From NCBI RefSeq assembly GCF_038637725.1, contig NZ_CP152052.1:1347501-1411500 (forward strand): a stretch of DNA of 64,000 nucleotides, written 5' to 3'. A program made the translations under genes and the position numbers. Below the pieces are notes generated by a model, which made no database searches, had not been told where the DNA came from, and saw only the letters and a program-made list of their open reading frames with translations. This document shows positions 26,498-34,021 of the stretch, piece after piece. Numbering within the stretch: the stretch's first letter is position 1; every line of letters starts with the position of its first letter. The stretch comes from Psychrobacillus sp. FSL H8-0483 (GTDB lineage: Bacteria > Bacillota > Bacilli > Bacillales_A > Planococcaceae).

Positions 26498-26557
26498 GAG
26501 GAGGCAGCTCCTCAGCCACCAGAGATAATGAACATATAATCTCGAGCGGTTGGCGCT
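26498..26557 (+). promoter_or_regulatory. Three tandem hairpins in the rbgA leader
   Basis: In order: GAGGAG-GCAG-CTCCTC (26498-26513), GAGAT...ATCTC (26522-26543) and AGCG-GTTGG-CGCT (26545-26557). They end five bases before the ribosome site GAAGGAGGT of rbgA. None has a T tract. No known riboswitch or T-box sequence is recognised. Confidence 0.5.
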
Positions 26558-26575
26558 TGAAGAAGGAGGTTCGAT

Positions 26576-27427
26576 ATGACAATTCAATGGTTTCCAGGTC
26601 ATATGGCCAAAGCAAGAAGAGAAGTAACCGAAAATTTAAAGTTAGTTGATATCATTTTTGAGTTAATAGATGCACGTTTACCTCTGTCCTCTAGAAATCC
26701 AATGATTGATGATGTAGTTCATCAAAAAACGCGATTACTTATTCTTAACAAAGTGGATATGGCCGATGAAGTGCAAACAAAAAAATGGATAGCTTATTTT
26801 GAATCAAAAGGACATCCTACAGTAGCGATAAACTCTTTAGAGGGAAAAGGACTACAAACGGTATTTAAAGCCTCTAAAGAGCTTTTAAAGCCTAAATGGG
26901 ATCGAATGAAAGAGAGAGGGATAAAACCTCGAGCAATTCGTGCGATGATTGTAGGAATTCCTAATGTAGGGAAATCCACACTTATTAATCGTTTTGCAAA
27001 GAAAAACATAGCAAAAACAGGAAATACACCTGGTGTAACGAAAAGACAGCAATGGATAAAAGTCGAAAAGGAAATCGAATTACTGGATACTCCTGGTATT
27101 CTTTGGCCGAAGTTTGAGGATCAACAAGTTGGCTATAAACTTGCTTTAACAGGTGCTATAAAAGATGCTGTAATCAATATGGAAGATTTAGCGGTATATG
27201 GACTTCGATTCTTACAAGAACATTATCCGAGACGGATGGAAGAACGATATAACTTAACTGAAGTTAGTGAAGACTTAGTTGAAACGTTCGACCATATCGG
27301 TAAACTAAGAAGATGCTACGGAAGTGGCGGAGAAATTGATTACGATCAAGTTGCAGAATTAATCGTTCGAGATGTTCGCAATTTACATCTCGGTAAATTA
27401 ACTTTCGATTTTGTAGATGAAAATTAA
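26576..27427 (+). CDS. rbgA: Ribosome biogenesis GTPase RbgA (YlqF)
   Basis: This 283-residue circularly permuted GTPase has G4 LNKVDMAD (about 59-66) before G1 [10 protein letters not shown] (about 126-135) and G3 [10 protein letters not shown] near 172. The N-terminus carries WFPGHMAKA with the His proposed to act in catalysis. A C-terminal ANTAR-like helical domain (about 215-283) contacts rRNA. RbgA is needed for late 50S assembly, including L16 incorporation. The strong AAGGAGG site fixes the ATG. Confidence 0.96.
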   Translation: MTIQWFPGHMAKARREVTENLKLVDIIFELIDARLPLSSRNPMIDDVVHQKTRLLILNKVDMADEVQTKKWIAYFESKGHPTVAINSLEGKGLQTVFKASKELLKPKWDRMKERGIKPRAIRAMIVGIPNVGKSTLINRFAKKNIAKTGNTPGVTKRQQWIKVEKEIELLDTPGILWPKFEDQQVGYKLALTGAIKDAVINMEDLAVYGLRFLQEHYPRRMEERYNLTEVSEDLVETFDHIGKLRRCYGSGGEIDYDQVAELIVRDVRNLHLGKLTFDFVDEN

Positions 27428-27432
27428 TATAA

Positions 27433-27539
27433 GGCTCTGTTATATTATACCGTTGTTTTTTAGCCTATAATTTGCGGTAGAATCCGTGCGGAAAGCAAGC
27501 GGATTCTACCAAATTACAAAAATGTAGTTTAACAGAGCC
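27433..27539 (+). mobile_element. MITE-like insertion (107 bp) after rbgA
   Basis: Perfect 10-bp terminal inverted repeats GGCTCTGTTA / TAACAGAGCC bound the element. An internal perfect 11-bp stem GGTAGAATCCG / CGGATTCTACC lies at 27476-27510. The flanks TAATATAA (27425-27432) and TAATATGA (27540-27547) form an 8-bp target duplication with one mismatch. There is no coding capacity. The 8-bp duplication and GGCTCTGT ends fit a non-autonomous relative of IS1595-type elements; that family assignment is inference. Confidence 0.7.
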
Positions 27540-27552
27540 TAATATGAAAATA

Positions 27553-27580
27553 TACCCTTTTTACCTTATGGTAGAGAGGG
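27553..27580 (+). terminator. Probable terminator of rbgA, displaced by the insertion
   Basis: ACCCTTTTTACC-TTAT-GGTAGAGAGGGT forms a stem with a 3x3 internal loop, followed by TTTTCTCG and then seven T residues. It now lies about 125 bases past the rbgA stop. Confidence 0.6.
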
Positions 27581-27646
27581 TTTTCTCGATTTTTTTACAT
27601 TGCTGCCGATACATATACTAAGTAATAGAAAGATGAAGTGATAGAA

Positions 27647-28435
27647 ATGTTAAGTTTAAAAGAAATTAAAGAAAAACTAGCGTATGCAAACGGAACAGAG
27701 TCATGGTTAAAAGAGTTAGAAGAGGATAGTCGAGTAGGGGCAAATAAGCTATTCACTAGTTGGAAGAAAAAACAACATCTCAAAATGCTTGAAAAACAAG
27801 CGCATGAAGAGAAGATTATGTTCGATCAAAGTTTTTGTACTAGCGAACATGATTTGGTAGCTGGTGTGGACGAAGCAGGGAGGGGACCTTTAGCAGGACC
27901 AGTTGTGACTGCGGCGGTTATTTTGAAAAGTAATGCAGAGGAATTAGTTGGTTTAAATGACTCGAAGCAACTTTCAAAAGCGAAACGAAATGAACTTGCA
28001 GTAAGGATTAAAAACAATGCAATAAGTTATTTCATCCATTTTCAATCAGTGGAAAAAATTGATGAACTCAATATTTACGAAGCTACAAAGCAATCGATGA
28101 CGGAAGCGGTGTTAAGTTTAACAGAACAACCTTCTGTCGTGTTAGTGGATGCGATGGCTTTACCGATTGACATAGATACGCATTCCATAATTAAAGGGGA
28201 TGCGAAAAGTTTAGCAATTGCTGCTGCATCTATACTTGCTAAGACAGCACGTGATCACTATATGGATCAATTACATGAAGAATTTCCTGCTTATTTATTC
28301 AATAACCATGCAGGATATGGCACGAAACAACATGTTGAAATGATACTAAAACATGGGCCGACTGAACATCATCGCAAAACATTTGAACCGATTAAATCCA
28401 TGATTTCATTGAGTCGAGGGTCTAACCTCAACTGA
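27647..28435 (+). CDS. rnhB: Ribonuclease HII
   Basis: This 262-residue protein has an N-terminal extension typical of Bacillales RNase HII (about 1-70). The catalytic core begins GVDEAGRGPLAGPV with Asp75 and Glu76, then DSKQLSKAKR, VDAM and a final Asp in TARDHYM. It removes ribonucleotides from RNA-DNA hybrids. ATG 27647 gives the relatives' N-terminus; an in-frame GTG at 27638 is an alternative, and neither has a strong ribosome site. Confidence 0.93.
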   Translation: MLSLKEIKEKLAYANGTESWLKELEEDSRVGANKLFTSWKKKQHLKMLEKQAHEEKIMFDQSFCTSEHDLVAGVDEAGRGPLAGPVVTAAVILKSNAEELVGLNDSKQLSKAKRNELAVRIKNNAISYFIHFQSVEKIDELNIYEATKQSMTEAVLSLTEQPSVVLVDAMALPIDIDTHSIIKGDAKSLAIAAASILAKTARDHYMDQLHEEFPAYLFNNHAGYGTKQHVEMILKHGPTEHHRKTFEPIKSMISLSRGSNLN

Positions 28436-28463
28436 ATGAAGTCAGTGCTTCCGGCGAATGCCA

Positions 28464-28497
28464 CAGATTTTTATCAAACTTACTTGATAAAAATCTG
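28464..28497 (+). repeat. Perfect 14-bp inverted repeat before ylqG
   Basis: CAGATTTTTATCAA and TTGATAAAAATCTG flank a 6-base loop. On the plus strand A residues follow instead of T residues, so it is not a classical terminator of rnhB. It may be a processing or regulatory hairpin. Confidence 0.55.
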
Positions 28498-28543
28498 GGC
28501 AAAAAAAGCCAAGGCGAATTTGATAAAATAATGAGGTGAAAAA

Positions 28544-30397
28544 ATGACTTCTACTTCTTTTTCTTCCATTCAAACTCAGCTATCTCAAGCAATTCCAACA
28601 AATAATCATGCGCCGATGAAAGAGGGACAAGTAATACATGGTACGATAAAAAAACTATTTCCAAACCAAACGGCAGAAGTACAAATTGGTAATCAAAAAA
28701 TAATTGCTAAACTAGAAACCCCCTTAAAAGCTGGAGATGCACACTTTTTTCAAGTAACAAAATCTGCACCAGAAGTGCAACTAAAAGTAGTCTCGGGTCC
28801 GTTGGCTAAAGGAAACTCAATTGCGCAACAGGCACAACAACTACTACAAGTGATGAATTTAAATAAATCATTAGAAATGCAAACAGTCATTCAGTTTTTC
28901 CTAAAAGAACAATTACCAATCTCTAAGGAACTTTTAGTACAAGCAGAACAATTAATAAAACAAATACCTCCAAATGTAACGATGAAATCGGCATTAGAAG
29001 CCATTCAAAAATTGATGGAACTAAAACTGCCATTAACAACGCAACTTTTTGAAACTGTAATGAGCGGGAAATCTACAAATGGATTACAAACATTTATAGA
29101 AAATTTTAAACAAATACTACAACAAGAGGCAACCATTTCTCCTGGTATCAAAAATAATTTACTCCAAAGCTTAAAAAAAGTAGCGGAGCCATTTAGTTTA
29201 CCAGTAGCGGGTTCTTTACTTGGGAAACAAGTAGAAACTATTCAAAACCAACAAGCACCATTATCCACTAGATTACCTGCTTTACAGACGCTAAAAGAGT
29301 CATTCATTTTACCAGTCCAATCGTCGTTAACAAATCCAACTCCTCCTAGTGGAAAGCCAGCTTTACCTAATTCAGCAGGAGAATTAATAACTCAGCTTAT
29401 CCATTCAACTCCTGGTGAAAAGGGAGCTGCGGTTGAGTTACTTCGGAATTGGATAAGTATGCAGCCCTTACTTTCTAATGGCCAAAAGGACCAAGTTTTG
29501 TCTCAACTAAAAGAGGTCCAGCCATTACAACTGAATAATATAAATAATGCCTTACTAAAAGTATTTGCTGAACAAAGTCAACTTGCTATTTTTTCAAAAG
29601 ATGCAAATGGTTTGACTCCTAAAGAGCATTTAGTCTCTTTACTTGGAAAAGGGCCAACGATGGACATGGTTGCTCAAACATTACGACAAATGACTTCAAT
29701 GAGTAAAAATACTACAAATATAACTGTTTCTCAAGACGTTCTACAGGCGGAACAGGCTGTGATGGCGCAGCTGGATGGAAAAGCATTTGAGCATGCGATG
29801 AAGGAAGTATTAAAATCTCTTGGATTTAGTTATGAAGCCAAGCTAGGGAGCAATAGTGAAGAAATAAGACAAATAGCGCTACAATTAAAGCCGCAATTAG
29901 TTGAACTGCTTCAAAATCATTCTATTTCTGCTCCCCTCAGAGATGGTGCAGAACTACTATTAGGTAGAATGAATGGCCTGCAGATATTGTCAAGTGAGAA
30001 TGGTCCACAACATCAACTTCTTATGCAAGTGCCATTGGAATTTCTAGGGAAGAAAATGGATGCTACCTTAGAATGGAATGGAAGAATGAAGGAAGATGGT
30101 AAAATAGATTCAGATTTTGCGAGAATAATGTTTTATTTGCAATTAGATGCATTAAAAGAAACCGTTGTAGATATGCAAGTACAAAATAGAGTTGTGTCTA
30201 TTTCCTTGTTCAACCATGATCCAAGACTGGAAGAAATAGCTAAAATTTTCAAAGAATCGTTAAAAGAAGGTCTTTCATCTGTGGGCTATAAGTTGTCAGG
30301 TGTATTTGTAAAAACGTTCGAGGAGAATCATCTATCTTCTTCAATAAAACTAAAAACGCCCCAACCTGACGTTCTAGGAGTCGATATACGGATATGA
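28544..30397 (+). CDS. ylqG: YlqG-like protein with FliK-type C-terminal domain
   Basis: This 617-residue protein has no signal peptide or membrane helix. It is Gln/Lys/Leu-rich and low in complexity through the middle (about 100-330), like flagellar hook-length rulers. The C-terminal part (about 489-600) shows LLMQVPLEFLGKKMDATLEW and a later LEEIAKIFKESLKEGLSSVG. This parallels the LYPEQLGTIRIEL...LRQGLASQNIQV pattern in the FliK of this window, with an insertion between the two blocks. The next gene, ylqH, overlaps its stop by four bases and resembles the FlhB C-terminus, the FliK partner. No experimental function is known to me; a flagellar or export role is inference. Confidence 0.75.
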   Translation: MTSTSFSSIQTQLSQAIPTNNHAPMKEGQVIHGTIKKLFPNQTAEVQIGNQKIIAKLETPLKAGDAHFFQVTKSAPEVQLKVVSGPLAKGNSIAQQAQQLLQVMNLNKSLEMQTVIQFFLKEQLPISKELLVQAEQLIKQIPPNVTMKSALEAIQKLMELKLPLTTQLFETVMSGKSTNGLQTFIENFKQILQQEATISPGIKNNLLQSLKKVAEPFSLPVAGSLLGKQVETIQNQQAPLSTRLPALQTLKESFILPVQSSLTNPTPPSGKPALPNSAGELITQLIHSTPGEKGAAVELLRNWISMQPLLSNGQKDQVLSQLKEVQPLQLNNINNALLKVFAEQSQLAIFSKDANGLTPKEHLVSLLGKGPTMDMVAQTLRQMTSMSKNTTNITVSQDVLQAEQAVMAQLDGKAFEHAMKEVLKSLGFSYEAKLGSNSEEIRQIALQLKPQLVELLQNHSISAPLRDGAELLLGRMNGLQILSSENGPQHQLLMQVPLEFLGKKMDATLEWNGRMKEDGKIDSDFARIMFYLQLDALKETVVDMQVQNRVVSISLFNHDPRLEEIAKIFKESLKEGLSSVGYKLSGVFVKTFEENHLSSSIKLKTPQPDVLGVDIRI

Positions 30398-30678
30398 CAG
30401 AAGGCAAACATACTCGTAAAGAAGCGGTTGCGTTAACGTATAAACCAGGGCGTTTAGATGCGCCGACCATTGTAGCAAAAGGAAAAGGGAAAATAGCAGA
30501 AAACATCTTGGCCAAAGCCAAAGAGCATGATGTGCCAATTCAAGAGGATGCGAGCTTGGTAGAACTTCTCGGTCAATTAGATATTAATCAATCCATACCA
30601 GAAGAGCTATATCAAGCAGTGGCGGAGGTTTTTGCATTTATTTATAAGATGGATAAAGAAAAGAGGAAAAAAAATTAA
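30394..30678 (+). CDS. ylqH: FlhB C-terminal-domain homologue YlqH
   Basis: This 94-residue soluble protein aligns with the cytoplasmic C-terminal fragment of FlhB. EAVALTYKPGRLDAPTIVAKG parallels EAxALxY...MDAPTVVAKG in the full-length FlhB at 57616, and SIPEELYQAVAEVFAFIYKM parallels KIPDEFFKAVAEVLAYVYRI. The self-cleaving NPTH motif is absent; HTRK occupies its place. The protein therefore resembles already-cleaved FlhB-CC without the membrane half. It is coupled to ylqG by an ATGA overlap. Confidence 0.85.
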   Translation: MTEGKHTRKEAVALTYKPGRLDAPTIVAKGKGKIAENILAKAKEHDVPIQEDASLVELLGQLDINQSIPEELYQAVAEVFAFIYKMDKEKRKKN

Positions 30679-30742
30679 TAATTCTTTTAACTTCGACACA
30701 AATTCCGAATATTCCATGTTTAGAGCAAATGTTAGACTTTTG

Positions 30743-30771
30743 TGGACAAGATGTGACACCTTTATTACAAT
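30743..30771 (+). promoter_or_regulatory. SigA-type promoter of sucCD
   Basis: TGGACA (30743-30748), 17 bp, TACAAT (30766-30771), about 49 bases before sucC. Confidence 0.65.
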
Positions 30772-30819
30772 GAGAGAGGTAGTAAATTACTTGACACAAG
30801 TTTGAATGGAGGATGCAAG

Positions 30820-31980
30820 ATGAATATCCATGAATATCAAGGGAAACAACTCCTCAGACAATATGGCGTAGCAGTTTCTAATGGGATTGTTGCTTTCTCA
30901 CCTGAAGAGGCAGTGAAAGCGGCAAAAGAGTTAGGCTCAAGCGTTATTGTTGTTAAAGCACAAATCCACGCAGGTGGTCGTGGTAAAGCTGGCGGAGTAA
31001 AAATCGCAAAAAATTTAGATGAGGTACGTGAGTACGCGAAGGAACTATTAGGTAAAGTACTAGTAACTCACCAAACTGGTCCTGAAGGTAAAGAAATTAA
31101 ACGCTTGCTTATCGAAGAAGGTAGCGATATCAAGAAGGAATATTATGTAGGTCTAGTATTAGATCGTGCAACTTCTCGTGTAACATTAATGGGCTCAGAA
31201 GAGGGCGGAATGGACATCGAGGAAGTAGCAGCAAATACTCCCGAAAAACTTTTCTATGAGGAAATCGATCCAGTTGTAGGTTTAACTGGCTTCCAAGCAC
31301 GTCGTATGGCGTTTAAAATGAACTTCCCAGCAAAACTTGTTAATAAAGCAGCGAAATTTATGCTTGGCTTATATCAAGTTTATAAAGAAAAAGATGCTTC
31401 TATCGTGGAAATCAATCCGTTAGTAGTAACGAATGATGACAACGTTTTAGCACTAGATGCTAAATTCAACTTCGATGCAAACGCATTATACCGTCACAAA
31501 GACATTATGGAAATGCGTGACTACGATGAAGAAGATGCAAAAGAAATTGAAGCTTCTAAGTATGATTTAAGCTACATTTCTTTAGATGGTAACATCGGAT
31601 GTATGGTTAATGGTGCAGGTCTTGCTATGGCAACTATGGACACTATTAGCTATTACGGTGGTTCACCCGCTAACTTCCTTGACGTTGGGGGCGGTGCTAC
31701 AGCTGAAAAAGTAACAGAAGCATTCAAAATCATCCTTTCAGATGCAAACGTAAAAGGTATTTTCGTTAATATCTTCGGTGGTATCATGAAGTGTGACGTA
31801 ATTGCTGAAGGTGTTATTATTGCAGCTAAAGAAGTTGGACTTTCAGTGCCACTAGTAGTTCGTTTAGAAGGTACTAACGTAGACTTAGGTAAAAAATTAT
31901 TAAATGAATCCGGATTAAACATTATCGCTGCTGACTCTATGGCAGACGGTGCTCAAAAAATCGTTAATCTTGTAGGATAA
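30820..31980 (+). CDS. sucC: Succinate-CoA ligase [ADP-forming] subunit beta
   Basis: This 386-residue subunit begins [16 protein letters not shown]. It has an ATP-grasp fold ([16 protein letters not shown] near 46-61; EINPLVV near 194) and a C-terminal domain with [10 protein letters not shown] that receives the phosphate. With SucD it makes ATP and succinate from succinyl-CoA in the TCA cycle. The ATG at 30820 follows GGAGG; upstream in-frame ATG 30802 lies before that site. Confidence 0.97.
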   Translation: MNIHEYQGKQLLRQYGVAVSNGIVAFSPEEAVKAAKELGSSVIVVKAQIHAGGRGKAGGVKIAKNLDEVREYAKELLGKVLVTHQTGPEGKEIKRLLIEEGSDIKKEYYVGLVLDRATSRVTLMGSEEGGMDIEEVAANTPEKLFYEEIDPVVGLTGFQARRMAFKMNFPAKLVNKAAKFMLGLYQVYKEKDASIVEINPLVVTNDDNVLALDAKFNFDANALYRHKDIMEMRDYDEEDAKEIEASKYDLSYISLDGNIGCMVNGAGLAMATMDTISYYGGSPANFLDVGGGATAEKVTEAFKIILSDANVKGIFVNIFGGIMKCDVIAEGVIIAAKEVGLSVPLVVRLEGTNVDLGKKLLNESGLNIIAADSMADGAQKIVNLVG

Positions 31981-31998
31981 GAAAGGCAGGGACATAAA

Positions 31999-32901
31999 GT
32001 GGGCGTATATATTAATAAAGATACGAAAGTAATCGTACAAGGAATTACGGGCTCAACTGCTCTTTTCCATACAAAACAAATGCTTGAATACGGAACTAAA
32101 ATCGTTGCTGGGGTAACTCCTGGTAAAGGTGGTACGGAAGTAGAAGGCGTTCCAGTTTTCAACACAGTTGATGATGCTGTTAAAGCTACTGGCGCTAACG
32201 TTTCTGTAATTTATGTTCCAGCTCCATTTGCTGCTGATGCAATTTTGGAAGCGGTAGATGCTGAATTAGATATGACTATCTGTATTACTGAGCATATTCC
32301 AGTACTAGACATGGTTAACGTTAAACGTTACATGGAAGGAAAGAAAACTCGTTTAGTAGGACCAAACTGTCCTGGAGTTATTACAGCAGACGAATGTAAG
32401 ATTGGTATTATGCCAGGATACATTCATACAAAAGGCCATGTAGGTGTAGTTTCACGTTCTGGTACTTTAACGTATGAAGCTGTTCATCAATTAACACAAG
32501 CTGGTATCGGTCAAACAACTGCTGTTGGTATTGGTGGAGATCCAGTAAATGGAACTAACTTTATCGATGCTTTATCTGCATTCAATGAAGATGAAGAAAC
32601 ATATGCAGTAGTAATGATTGGTGAAATCGGTGGTACTGCAGAAGAAGAAGCAGCTGCATGGATTAAAGCTAACATGACAAAACCTGTAGTAGGGTTCATC
32701 GGTGGTCAAACGGCTCCTGAAGGAAAACGTATGGGTCACGCTGGTGCAATTATCTCTGGTGGTCAAGGTACTGCTGAAGGGAAAATTAAAGCAATGGAAG
32801 CAGCTGGAATGAAAGTTGCAGCAACTCCATCAGTAATCGGTGAAACTTTAATAGAAGCAATTAAAGAAGCGGGTCTTTACGACGCTTGTAAAACACATTA
32901 A
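31999..32901 (+). CDS. sucD: Succinate-CoA ligase [ADP-forming] subunit alpha
   Basis: This 300-residue subunit starts with GTG. It contains the CoA-binding Rossmann domain ([12 protein letters not shown] near 14-25), GPNCPGVI near 123, and the phosphorylated His247 in [11 protein letters not shown]. It follows sucC by 18 bases and is closed by a strong terminator. Confidence 0.97.
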   Translation: MGVYINKDTKVIVQGITGSTALFHTKQMLEYGTKIVAGVTPGKGGTEVEGVPVFNTVDDAVKATGANVSVIYVPAPFAADAILEAVDAELDMTICITEHIPVLDMVNVKRYMEGKKTRLVGPNCPGVITADECKIGIMPGYIHTKGHVGVVSRSGTLTYEAVHQLTQAGIGQTTAVGIGGDPVNGTNFIDALSAFNEDEETYAVVMIGEIGGTAEEEAAAWIKANMTKPVVGFIGGQTAPEGKRMGHAGAIISGGQGTAEGKIKAMEAAGMKVAATPSVIGETLIEAIKEAGLYDACKTH

Positions 32902-32907
32902 TATAAG

Positions 32908-32946
32908 AGTACGGCACATCAATTGGTGTTGCCGTACTTTTTTTTA
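32908..32946 (+). terminator. Intrinsic terminator of sucCD
   Basis: AGTACGGCA / TGCCGTACT with a 13-base loop, followed by eight T residues. Confidence 0.9.
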
Positions 32947-32980
32947 TTGTCTAGACTTCAGCATCTTGCGCTTCGAGGCA
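32947..32980 (+). repeat. Possible degenerate Bacillaceae intergenic repeat fragment
   Basis: TTGTCTAGACTTCAGC...CTTCGAGGCA resembles the start of the common TTGTCTAGCTCCAGCGCC-type intergenic repeat seen in Bacillus genomes. Only about 34 bases are recognisable and the match is from memory. Confidence 0.3.
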
Positions 32981-33018
32981 AACAGAGCACTTAAATTTTT
33001 CAGAATAGGAGGAAAGAA

Positions 33019-33918
33019 ATGAACGATGAACAATATCTCAATCGATTTTTAGCGCTGCATTATGTTTTCCCTGTTCCTCTAAACAAAATTCAACCTCTAA
33101 TTGAGTATAACCCCCATCTAACTCACTTAGAAAAAATGCAGTCAAATCTACTTGCTAAAATATGTAAAATTACACCAAATCGCGCGGTAAATTTACAGGA
33201 AATGTATCAAAAATTTGTAGAAATCCCACTTTTACAAATGTATAAAAAACATGATATAACCCCAATCATCTATACCAATCCCAACTATCCAAAAAGTTTA
33301 TTAACCCTATATGACCCGCCTGCTGTGTTATATGCGAAAGGTGATATAAATTTACTAACAAACGACAAAAAGCTTGCTATAATAGGATCTAGAGAAGCTA
33401 CAAGTTACTCGGAACAAAGTATTGAAAAAATATTGCCTCCGTTAATTGAAAAGGACTATATCATTGTAAGTGGCCTGGCTAAAGGTGCAGACACCCTTGC
33501 TCATAAAATAACGATGAAAATGGGCGGAAAAACAATAGCTGTTTTAGGCACAGGTTTCTTTCATATTTATCCGAAAGATAATACAGAATTAGCATATAAA
33601 ATGTCGAAAAATCAGTTGTTAGTAACAGAATATCCTCCCTACATTACGCCAAAAATGTGGAATTTTCCGATGCGAAATCGAATTATTAGTGGATTGTCGC
33701 AAGGTGTAGTTATTACAGAGGCGAAAGAAAAAAGTGGTACAGTTTCGACAATGGAGCATGCACTTGAAAATGGGAAAGAAATTTTTGCGATTCCTGGATC
33801 TATTCATTCTCCACTCTCAGCAGGGCCACATTCCCTTATATTAGAAGGGGCGAAGCCGGTTTGGAATGGTCATCAAATACTGGAAGAATTAAAAATAAAT
33901 GAACAAATTTGCAATTAG
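33019..33918 (+). CDS. dprA: DNA-processing protein DprA
   Basis: This 299-residue protein has the Rossmann-like DprA core: LAIIGSREATSYSEQ (about 119-133), IVSGLAKGADTLAHK, VLGTGFFHIYPK, FPMRNRIISGLSQ and the ending EIFAIPGSIHSPLSAGPH. It has a divergent N-terminal helical region and lacks an extended C-terminal winged helix, as in B. subtilis DprA/Smf. It loads RecA on incoming single strands in transformation. The ATG follows ATAGGAGG. Confidence 0.93.
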   Translation: MNDEQYLNRFLALHYVFPVPLNKIQPLIEYNPHLTHLEKMQSNLLAKICKITPNRAVNLQEMYQKFVEIPLLQMYKKHDITPIIYTNPNYPKSLLTLYDPPAVLYAKGDINLLTNDKKLAIIGSREATSYSEQSIEKILPPLIEKDYIIVSGLAKGADTLAHKITMKMGGKTIAVLGTGFFHIYPKDNTELAYKMSKNQLLVTEYPPYITPKMWNFPMRNRIISGLSQGVVITEAKEKSGTVSTMEHALENGKEIFAIPGSIHSPLSAGPHSLILEGAKPVWNGHQILEELKINEQICN

Positions 33919-33932
33919 TAAAATGAAAAGTC

Positions 33933-33961
33933 TTGCATTTATTAGAAAACTGTTATACATT
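33933..33961 (+). promoter_or_regulatory. Possible promoter of topA
   Basis: TTGCAT (33933-33938), 17 bp, TACATT (33956-33961), 60 bases ahead of topA. The -10 is imperfect. Confidence 0.45.
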
Positions 33962-34021
33962 TTGCAACAGGTATTTGTTTTGAAGAATAAAGCGAGTTAC
34001 CTTCTATAAGGAGGCACATCT

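Noticed and set aside
26477-26575. T-box or other known riboswitch before rbgA
   Set aside because: The conserved T-box sequence and known riboswitch cores are absent; only simple hairpins are present.
30791-30796. Perfect TTGACA just before sucC
   Set aside because: A matching -10 would fall at or inside the start of sucC after the ribosome site, and no TATAAT-like hexamer is there. TGGACA-17-TACAAT upstream is better placed.
32991-33008. CodY-like word in the dprA leader (ATTTTTCAGAATAGG)
   Set aside because: It overlaps the dprA ribosome site and has four mismatches in AT-rich sequence, so chance is the simpler explanation.
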